A stretch of 6,130 bases of DNA. Origin: JBBIII01 sp037446575. GTDB taxonomy: Bacteria; Bacteroidota; Ignavibacteria; UBA10030. Below are positions 1 to 5,255 of this stretch, piece by piece. The translations under genes and the position numbers were made by a program. Each line of letters begins with the position of its first letter. Position 1 is the stretch's first letter. The notes beneath the pieces are model-generated. The model was not told the DNA's origin. It made no database searches and worked only from the letters and a program-made list of their open reading frames with translations. The stretch lies in the NCBI GenBank assembly GCA_037446575.1, contig JBBIII010000109.1:1-6130 (forward strand), in the 5' to 3' direction.

Positions 1-258
1 AAGTGTCAGACATCTAACTTGTAGTTGCGATTCCCACTAAAGTTAATCAGGCACGAATCGCCCAAAATATTTCGCAAAATACCTTTTTAAGGTTCCAATG
101 ATTATGCTTAGAGACTTTAATAAAGGTATTTTTAGCCAAGCACACTTTCGGATGGTCTAAAATATTTAGTAGTTTTCCTCTTTACTTTTACGTGAGGAAT
201 TTTGTATTTTAAGTTATGTTTGGTCGGCCCTACATAATTTCTTTATATGAGCACCAGG

Positions 259-300
259 AATTCTTTTGAAGAATTAGCAATGTAATATGAAAAAGCTAAT
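259..300 (+). promoter_or_regulatory. Two mutually exclusive hairpins in the lat leader (possible, unproven)
   Basis: AATTCTT (259-265) and AAGAATT (269-275) form a perfect 7-bp stem with a TTG loop. ATTAGC (273-278) and GCTAAT (295-300) form a perfect 6-bp stem with a 16-nt loop. The two share positions 273-275, so only one can form fully at a time. Such a switchable pair just upstream of a start codon is the arrangement seen in attenuators and leader switches. In AT-rich DNA short AT-rich stems also arise by chance, so the functional reading is only an inference. Confidence 0.22.
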
Positions 301-319
301 CTATTCACAAAAATATTTC

Positions 320-325
320 GAGGTG
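320..325 (+). promoter_or_regulatory. Ribosome binding site of lat
   Basis: GAGGTG ends 4 nt before the ATG at 330, with its GAGG core about 6 nt away. It is a reasonable Shine-Dalgarno match and supports the ATG at 330 as the start. Confidence 0.6.
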
Positions 326-329
326 TATC

Positions 330-1697
330 ATGTTCGAAAAACTAAATGAAAAACCGACAACACAAAATCCAATAATTATATCTCCAAAAGAAGTTCACTC
401 GACACTCAGCCGTCATTTGTTAGCGGACGGATTGAGTATTGTTGTAGATCTACAAAAAAGCCGTGGATCTTATCTATATGATTCAATAACAAAAAGATAT
501 TTACTAGATTTTTTTAGTTTCTTTGCATCCAATGCCATTGGAATGAATCATCCTAAAATGCTTACTTCGAACTTTTTAGAGAAACTGAAGAATTCATCAA
601 TTAACAAACCATCTAACTCCGATGTCTATACAGTCGAACTTGCCGAATTTGTCGAAACATTTGCACGTCTTGCTCAACCATCTTACTTGCCTTACGCTTT
701 TTTTATCGATGGCGGAACATTAGGCAATGAAAATGCGCTTAAAGCCGCTTTCGATTGGAAAGTCCAAAAGAATTTTAAAAAAGGATATACGCGGGAAATT
801 GGAACGCAGGTAATACATTTCAAGCAAGCTTTTCACGGAAGAAGCGGCTACACGCTTTCATTGACTAACACCGATCCTGTTAAAATAAATTACTTCCCGA
901 AGTTTCATTGGCCTCGAATTCATAACCCTGTTCTTAAATTTCCGCTTACGGAAGAAAGATTGGAACAGGTAAAAAAAGAAGAAACATTAGCTATTCAACA
1001 GATCAAACAAGCTTTAATTGATATTAAAGATGATATTGCCGCGCTTATAATAGAGCCAATCCAAGCAGAAGGCGGCGATCATCATTTCAGAAAGGAATTT
1101 TTCATCGAACTCCGTACTATATGTGATGAAAATGACATTATGTTTATTTTTGACGAGGTTCAGGTTGGAGTTGGCATTACCGGAAAAATGTGGGCGCACG
1201 AACATTTTGTAAAACCTGATATGATGACATTCGGCAAGAAAACTCACGTATGCGGGTTTATTTGCAGTAAGAGAATTGACGAAGTTCCGGAAAATGTTTT
1301 TCATGTTCCCAGCCGTTTAAATTCTACATTTGGCGGAAATTTGATTGATATGGTTAGGGCAACTCGAATTTTCGAGATTATTAAAGAAGATAATCTTATA
1401 GATAACGCACGCACAGTTGGTGAATATTTGCACAAAAACCTGCTTGCACTGGAGCAAGATTTTCCACAACTTATAAGCAACGTACGCGGACTTGGATTAT
1501 TTTGCGCAATGGATTTAGATACATACAAAAATCGCGAGTTACTGAAAGAAAATGCTTTGAATAATGGATTGATACTTATCGGTTGCAGCGATAAGACTAT
1601 TCGCTTCAGACCGCCGTTGATTTTATCGATAAATGAAGTTGATGAAGGAATTAGCATTATTCGCATGTGTTTAAAAGAAATGAAGCCAGATAAATAA
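330..1697 (+). CDS. lat: L-lysine 6-transaminase (lysine epsilon-aminotransferase)
   Basis: This is a class III (fold type I) PLP-dependent aminotransferase of 455 aa, close to the usual family length. The family moves the epsilon-amino group of lysine to 2-oxoglutarate, giving allysine (2-aminoadipate 6-semialdehyde, cyclising to piperideine-6-carboxylate) and glutamate in the cytoplasm. Visible motifs in order are GGTLGNEN (128-135) and FHGRSG (168-173) for cofactor binding, EPIQAEGGD (242-250), FDEVQ with the PLP-pyridine Asp275, and TFGKKTHVCG with Lys303 as the predicted Schiff-base lysine, followed by PSRLNSTFGGNL. The GKKT-x-VCG and PSRLNST-x-GGN signatures are those I recall from the mycobacterial lysine aminotransferase rather than from GABA or ornithine transaminases; there Lys300 and Glu243 correspond to Lys303 and Glu247 here. 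The start at 330 has a fitting ribosome binding site. nadE follows after 68 nt on the same strand. No dehydrogenase for allysine is visible in the window. Confidence 0.92.
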   Translation: MFEKLNEKPTTQNPIIISPKEVHSTLSRHLLADGLSIVVDLQKSRGSYLYDSITKRYLLDFFSFFASNAIGMNHPKMLTSNFLEKLKNSSINKPSNSDVYTVELAEFVETFARLAQPSYLPYAFFIDGGTLGNENALKAAFDWKVQKNFKKGYTREIGTQVIHFKQAFHGRSGYTLSLTNTDPVKINYFPKFHWPRIHNPVLKFPLTEERLEQVKKEETLAIQQIKQALIDIKDDIAALIIEPIQAEGGDHHFRKEFFIELRTICDENDIMFIFDEVQVGVGITGKMWAHEHFVKPDMMTFGKKTHVCGFICSKRIDEVPENVFHVPSRLNSTFGGNLIDMVRATRIFEIIKEDNLIDNARTVGEYLHKNLLALEQDFPQLISNVRGLGLFCAMDLDTYKNRELLKENALNNGLILIGCSDKTIRFRPPLILSINEVDEGISIIRMCLKEMKPDK

Positions 1698-1765
1698 AAT
1701 TTTCTCCGTCATTTTATAAATATAATGAAGACATAAATCGCTCCTCAATAAGAAATCATACTATT

Positions 1766-2611
1766 ATGGAAACATCGAAAAGAAATAATATAGCCGATTT
1801 GAAACTAAACACAGAAATTGTAAATAACATTCTGGTAAGATTTATTAAAGATGAAACGACCAATGCAGGTTTTTCAAAAGCTGTTATTGGTGTGTCGGGC
1901 GGAGTTGATTCAGCGGTTTCGGCTATGCTTGCCGCCCAAGCGCTTGGTAAAGAAAATGTTTTAGGAGCAATACTGCCATATCGTACAAGCAATCCAAAAA
2001 GCATTGAAGATGCAAACTCAGTAATAAGCTCAACCGGAATCCGTTCGGAGTTAATTGATATTACAAAAATGGTTGATGCTTACTGCTCGGAAAATAAGGT
2101 AACAGATTCGCTTCGTATAGGAAATGTAATAGCGCGAATGCGAATGATTATTTTATACGATTTATCTGCGCGAGAAAAAGCTCTTGTAATAGGCACCAGC
2201 AATAAATCAGAAATTTTGGTGGGTTATGGCACTCAGCATGGCGATCTTGCTTGCGCTATTAATCCGTTGGGCGATTTGTACAAATCACAAGTATGGCAAC
2301 TTGCAACAACAATTGGTGTTCCCAAGTCGGTGATTGAAAAAACTCCATCGGCGGATCTTTGGGAAGGACAAACAGACGAAGACGATATTGGAGTTAAATA
2401 TTCAGAACTTGATGCACTGCTTTACGAAATGGTTGATGAACGCCGCTCGGATGAAGAGTTGGAAAAATTAGGATTTAGCTCATTGTCTATAAAAAAAATA
2501 CGAGGATTGATACAGAAGAATCAATTCAAACGGCGCCCGCCGGTGATTGCTAAAGTTTCGTATCGAACTGTGAACATCGATTTTCGTTATGTTAGAGATT
2601 GGGGAATTTGA
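1766..2611 (+). CDS. nadE: NAD+ synthase, ammonia-dependent (NadE)
   Basis: The enzyme adenylates nicotinic acid adenine dinucleotide with ATP and amidates it to NAD+, the last step of NAD biosynthesis in the cytoplasm. The 281-aa protein is an N-type ATP pyrophosphatase: the P-loop SGGVDSA is at residues 44-50, GTSNKSE at 143-149, GYGTQHGDLACAINPLGDLYK at about 153-173, and the PSADLWEGQTDEDDIG segment at 194-209. The C-terminus (FKRRPPV, then a DFRYVRDWG ending) is typical. There is no nitrilase-type glutaminase domain, so free ammonia is the expected nitrogen donor, as in the short NadE form. The DLACAINP variant of the NaAD/metal-binding region is also known from other short NadE proteins. 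The ATG at 1766 has no good Shine-Dalgarno sequence; the N-terminal length matches the family. It lies 68 nt after lat and 63 nt before the antitoxin gene. Confidence 0.95.
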   Translation: METSKRNNIADLKLNTEIVNNILVRFIKDETTNAGFSKAVIGVSGGVDSAVSAMLAAQALGKENVLGAILPYRTSNPKSIEDANSVISSTGIRSELIDITKMVDAYCSENKVTDSLRIGNVIARMRMIILYDLSAREKALVIGTSNKSEILVGYGTQHGDLACAINPLGDLYKSQVWQLATTIGVPKSVIEKTPSADLWEGQTDEDDIGVKYSELDALLYEMVDERRSDEELEKLGFSSLSIKKIRGLIQKNQFKRRPPVIAKVSYRTVNIDFRYVRDWGI

Positions 2612-2674
2612 AATCAAGATTATTCAAAATATTTTTATATTTATGTCAGTAAAATGTTGACGAAGGAATAACTT

Positions 2675-2908
2675 ATGGAACAATTAATTGAAAGAATTAC
2701 TATTAATCCTGATATTTGTCATGGCAAGCCGACAATTAGAGGATTACGTTATCCTGTCGAAAATATGTTGGAATTGCTTGCATCGGGAATGTCAATAGAA
2801 GAAATTTTGGGAGATTATCCTGATTTGGAAAGAGAAGATTTATTAGCCTGTTTAGAATATGCGGCTAAACTATCTTCTATTAAAAGTATTTATCGGGTTG
2901 CTTCGTGA
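2675..2908 (+). CDS. DUF433 family antitoxin (VapB-like)
   Basis: This 77-aa protein has the full DUF433 pattern: an N-terminal strand ending in NPDICHGKPTIRGLRYPVE (about residues 11-29), then a helix-turn-helix-like part with LLASGMSIEEILGDYPDLEREDLLACLEYAA. Proteins of this family are predicted DNA-binding antitoxins that pair with PIN-like toxins. The ATG at 2675 is supported by AAGGAA at 2663-2668, 6 nt upstream. Its stop overlaps the start of the downstream toxin gene (GTGA, 2905-2908), so the two are probably translationally coupled, and the antitoxin-first order is the usual one. In such cassettes the antitoxin, alone or with the toxin, often represses its own promoter; no operator is evident in the 63 nt upstream. 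Family assignment is firm; antitoxin activity is inferred. Confidence 0.88.
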   Translation: MEQLIERITINPDICHGKPTIRGLRYPVENMLELLASGMSIEEILGDYPDLEREDLLACLEYAAKLSSIKSIYRVAS

Positions 2909-3264
2909 AATATTTAATTGATGCGCAATTACCATTAAAGTTGAAGAATTTATTATCCAGCAAGGGTTACGATGCTATTCATACTTTAGAGTTAGAACAA
3001 CAGAATAGAACATCGGATTTAATAATTATTGAACATTCTAAAGCTGCTGAATGCGTCATTATTACAAAAGATTCAGACTTTCTTTTGTCGTATCTATTAA
3101 ATAAAACCCCACGAAAACTATTAATTGTCAAAACGGGTAATATTTCAAATAAGGCTTTAATTAATTTGTTCGATCTTAACATCGGAGCGATAGATAATCA
3201 TTTTCTTAATCATTCCCTTATCGAACTTTATAAAGATGAAATTGTGGTTCATAATGGTGATTGA
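2905..3264 (+). CDS. DUF5615 PIN-like toxin, probable ribonuclease
   Basis: This 119-aa protein belongs to the DUF5615 (Mut7-C-like) branch of PIN-like domains. It begins KYLIDAQLP with acidic Asp6, has Asp38 in the NRTSDLIII segment, and carries the TKDSDF motif with Asp56 and Asp58. This is the acidic set expected to bind metal in a PIN-type nuclease. A later strand, KLLIVKTGN, also fits the family. The start is a GTG that overlaps the stop of the DUF433 gene by 4 nt; the LIDAxLP motif directly after it leaves no room for a later start. Family members next to DUF433 genes are predicted toxins of VapBC-like modules, cleaving RNA when released from the antitoxin. All predicted acidic residues are present, so the gene looks intact. 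RNA target and actual toxicity cannot be read from sequence. Confidence 0.87.
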   Translation: MKYLIDAQLPLKLKNLLSSKGYDAIHTLELEQQNRTSDLIIIEHSKAAECVIITKDSDFLLSYLLNKTPRKLLIVKTGNISNKALINLFDLNIGAIDNHFLNHSLIELYKDEIVVHNGD

Positions 3265-3312
3265 TAAATAATTGTATTCACAGTATTTCATTTTCTAAGT
3301 GGGAATTTATTC

Positions 3313-4184
3313 ATGTCGGACATACTGCTCAATGGTTCTCTCTTTCTAGTTGCAACTCCAATAGGTAACCTTGAAGATATATCTTATCGGGCAATAAAAG
3401 TACNNNNNNNNNNNNNNNNNNNNNNNNNNNNNNNNNNNNNNNNNNNNNNNNNNNNNNNNNNNNNNNNNNNNNNNNNNNNNNNNNNNNNNNNNNNNNNNNN
3501 NNNGTTGCAACTCCAATAGGTAACCTTGAAGATATATCTTATCGGGCAATAAAAGTACTTTCATCTGTCGATTTGATTGCCGCCGAGGATACACGTAAAA
3601 CGAAAATTTTGCTCGATCACTATAACATCAACAAACCGATGTTAAGCTATTTTAGCTACAATGAAAAAATACGCGCTCCTCTTTTAATCGAAAAATTAAA
3701 ATCGGGGGAATCAATTGCTCTCGTTTCAGATGCAGGGACGCCAGGTATTTCCGATCCGGCTTTCCATGTCGTTCAACAAGCTCTTGAATATAATATCCCT
3801 ATTATTCCGATTCCAGGTCCCACAGCATTTATCTCAGCGCTGATTGTTAGCGGACTTCCAACCAATCGGTTTGTGTTTGAGGGATTTTTGCCTCAGAAAA
3901 AAGGGAGAAAAACTAAATTAGAATTTCTTAAATCTGAACCTCGAACAATTATACTTTATGAATCGCCTCACAGAATCTTAAAAACCTTGAACGACATCTA
4001 TACATACATTGGTAATAGAAAGATTGTTGTAGCGCGTGAATTAACAAAAAAATTTGAAGAAATTGTTCGCGGCACAGTTCAACTTGTTCTTTTTGAGCTC
4101 AATAAAAAACAGCCACGCGGCGAATATGTAATAATTATTGAAGGCGCTGAAAATCAAACGGAATACTGTAAAAAAACTTTGTGA
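3313..4184 (+). CDS. rsmI: 16S rRNA (cytidine(1402)-2'-O)-methyltransferase RsmI, split by an assembly gap
   Basis: RsmI uses S-adenosylmethionine to 2'-O-methylate C1402 in the decoding centre of 16S rRNA. The gene is interrupted by 100 Ns (3404-3503). The 55 nt before the gap (3349-3403) are repeated exactly after it (3504-3558), with a 155-nt offset that breaks the frame. Merging the two copies gives an uninterrupted 238-aa protein: LFLVATPIGNLEDIS at 10-24, AAEDTRKTK from about residue 38, then LVSDAGTPGISDPA, IPGPTAFISAL, FEGFLPQKKGRK, LYESPHRI and VARELTKKFEEIVRG, and finally GEYVIIIEG. These are the tetrapyrrole-methylase-fold motifs of RsmI in the correct order. It is shorter than the roughly 286-aa E. 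coli protein and lacks its extra C-terminal domain. ATG 3313 has a modest GGGAA 7 nt upstream. The apparent TTG start at 3573 is an artefact of the split (it is Leu36 of the intact protein). Confidence 0.93.
3349..3403 (+). repeat. 55-nt direct repeat, left copy at the assembly gap
   Basis: This stretch is identical to 3504-3558 and ends exactly where the N run begins. It encodes residues 13-30 of RsmI plus one base. It is most likely the same genomic segment present at the ends of two contigs, not a true repeat. Confidence 0.95.
3404..3503. other. Scaffold gap of 100 Ns
   Basis: Exactly 100 Ns is the conventional placeholder for a gap of unknown size. The identical 55-nt flanks and the intact RsmI obtained on merging them indicate that the real gap length is negative (a 55-nt overlap) and that no sequence is missing. 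Confidence 0.97.
3504..3558 (+). repeat. 55-nt direct repeat, right copy at the assembly gap
   Basis: This is the exact second copy of 3349-3403 and begins at the first base after the N run. Its reading frame continues straight into the remainder of rsmI, so this copy is the one to keep when the contigs are joined. Confidence 0.95.
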
Positions 4185-4258
4185 CCTTTATCATTAATGC
4201 AATACTTACAAAGTTCTATCATTCTTTAAAATCATTGTTCGTTATCTGTAAAATATTT

Positions 4259-4264
4259 AAGGAG
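4259..4264 (+). promoter_or_regulatory. Ribosome binding site that fixes the lipoprotein start
   Basis: AAGGAG lies 6 nt before the ATG at 4271, the best Shine-Dalgarno match in the window. It decides against the in-frame GTG at 4181, which would add 30 residues ahead of the signal peptide. Confidence 0.75.
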
Positions 4265-4270
4265 AATAAA

Positions 4271-5194
4271 ATGAATAATAATAAACTATGGCTATACCTA
4301 TTGATAGCTCTAGCTTTTTATTTAGTAGGGTGCAAAGAAAATCCTACAGGGCAAGTGAATGAATTTAACGATCAGGATGCGTTAAAAGAATTAATAACAA
4401 ATGACGCTCTTTTTACTTCTGAACAAACATTGTTAAATGATGGCGACCCGACAACCACCGGACTGCAAAAAGGTACGGCAACAATAAATCCGTTAAGATG
4501 GGGAAGAAAAATTGTCTCTTTTGAGCGCAATGTGGATTTCATCATGCTCACAGACTCAATGGCTACTGCTATTGTTACTAATCTTATCACTGGTTATCTA
4601 TGGATAAAACAAGTTGATACAACTTTACCAGTGATAACGAAAAATTTTATAGATACCACAAAGCGTATTATAAAATTTTCAAGAGTAAACCGGCTGGGAG
4701 ATAAAAGAAAGAATTGGAAAATTTCAGCAATTTCTGCAATGAAAGGGGGCACTGCATCCGCAGGTATTCAAATTCAAAAAGTTACTTTCATTATTGGTAA
4801 TGATTCGATTAATGTAGTTGATCCGTTAAACCGGTTCTTTGAAATTAGCTTAGATAGTTGGAATCGTTGGAGATTACGTTCAATTCCTGCAAATTTTAAT
4901 GATAGCTTGAAGGTTCGGCTTGAATTAATAAGTGTTGACCCTGTTAGCGATATAGTATCAGTTCATAAGCCATATTTACCACAGTATTCAATGAAACCTC
5001 GCGCGTTGATGAAATTAATAAGCTCTACTCCAACTGGCGATGGAAAATATTTACGCGTATATGAAAATGCTTGGAAAAGCGTTTGGGCGGGAAGGCATCA
5101 TGTAATTGCAAGCGCTATAACTCGCGAATCAATTTATGACGATGTAAAACCTTTTAATTCAGAGTATTGGGGAATTCCTTTTATAGTCGAATGA
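4271..5194 (+). CDS. Lipoprotein of unknown function
   Basis: I do not recognise this 307-aa protein. It starts with a classical lipoprotein signal peptide: MNNNK, a hydrophobic stretch (about residues 6-19) and a lipobox LVGC with Cys21 as the predicted lipidated residue. The mature part starts Cys-Lys-Glu-Asn-Pro-Thr, with no Asp at position +2. Outer-membrane or surface location is therefore plausible, although the sorting rule comes from E. coli. The mature part has no further membrane segment and alternates short hydrophobic strands with polar turns, suggesting a beta-rich periplasmic or surface domain. It includes a glycine-rich turn near 157-165 (MKGGTASAG), the strand VTFIIGN at 171-177 and an aromatic segment around Trp197. 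The C-terminus is YWGIPFIVE. No catalytic motif is visible. It follows rsmI by 86 nt and ends 23 nt before the terminator hairpin. Confidence 0.8.
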   Translation: MNNNKLWLYLLIALAFYLVGCKENPTGQVNEFNDQDALKELITNDALFTSEQTLLNDGDPTTTGLQKGTATINPLRWGRKIVSFERNVDFIMLTDSMATAIVTNLITGYLWIKQVDTTLPVITKNFIDTTKRIIKFSRVNRLGDKRKNWKISAISAMKGGTASAGIQIQKVTFIIGNDSINVVDPLNRFFEISLDSWNRWRLRSIPANFNDSLKVRLELISVDPVSDIVSVHKPYLPQYSMKPRALMKLISSTPTGDGKYLRVYENAWKSVWAGRHHVIASAITRESIYDDVKPFNSEYWGIPFIVE

Positions 5195-5217
5195 GATATA
5201 AAAAGAATTTTATCTTC

Positions 5218-5253
5218 AAAAGTCTCTGGTAAAATATTATCAGAGACTTTTTT
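5218..5253 (+). terminator. Rho-independent terminator between convergent genes
   Basis: AAAAGTCTCTG (5218-5228) pairs perfectly with CAGAGACTTTT (5241-5251). The stem can extend inward by about three more pairs (one G-T) to leave a 6-nt loop at 5232-5237. Six Ts follow at 5248-5253 on the + strand. It lies 23 nt after the lipoprotein stop and just before the convergent glycosylase stop (5256-5258). On the - strand the stem also ends in four Ts but then GAAGA follows, so it would be a weaker terminator in that direction. Confidence 0.88.
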
Positions 5254-5255
5254 AT

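Larger units (their letters stand above)
1..329. other. Non-coding region upstream of lat with several inverted repeats
   Basis: I see no credible protein gene here on either strand; the left neighbour must end before the window. The stretch is AT-rich and contains several short perfect inverted repeats: GCGATTC/GAATCGC at 27-33 and 55-61; AAAATACCTTT/AAAGGTATTTT at 76-86 and 122-132; TTCCTC/GAGGAA at 175-180 and 194-199, followed by a short T run; and two overlapping ones near lat (listed separately). None has the shape of a strong intrinsic terminator, because loops are long or stems AT-rich. A weak promoter-like pair (TTGGTC at 220-225, TATATG at 244-249, spacing 18) could drive lat but matches consensus poorly. 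I see no tRNA, known riboswitch core or mobile-element gene. Confidence 0.6.

Noticed and set aside
215..222. Bacteroidota-type -7 element (TAnnTTTG) before lat
   Set aside because: The match TATGTTTG exists but no TTG-type -33 element sits at the required distance; the nearest TTTG is only 10 nt upstream.
1..329. Lysine riboswitch upstream of lat
   Set aside because: I cannot find the conserved five-helix core of the L-box; only short AT-rich hairpins are present.
1014..1666. Two reading frames on the - strand inside lat
   Set aside because: They lie antisense to a strongly conserved gene, show no recognisable domain and have no ribosome binding context.
1698..1765. Promoter for nadE with TATAAT at 1721-1726
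   Set aside because: There is no recognisable -35 element at 16-18 nt upstream, and TATAAT is frequent in AT-rich spacers; it is left as a possibility only.
3313..3519. Short protein running from the rsmI start into the Ns
   Set aside because: It is the artefactual 5' fragment of rsmI; its end after the N run is read in the wrong frame.
3349..3558. True tandem repeat or phage-type duplication in rsmI
   Set aside because: The copies abut exactly the ends of a 100-N placeholder, and merging restores a perfect conserved protein.
3573..4184. Separate 203-aa methyltransferase starting at TTG 3573
   Set aside because: The TTG is Leu36 of the merged RsmI; the missing N-terminus is supplied by the left contig.
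4181..4270. GTG at 4181 as the lipoprotein start, overlapping rsmI by GTGA
   Set aside because: It would place 30 extra residues before a canonical signal peptide; ATG 4271 has AAGGAG at ideal spacing.
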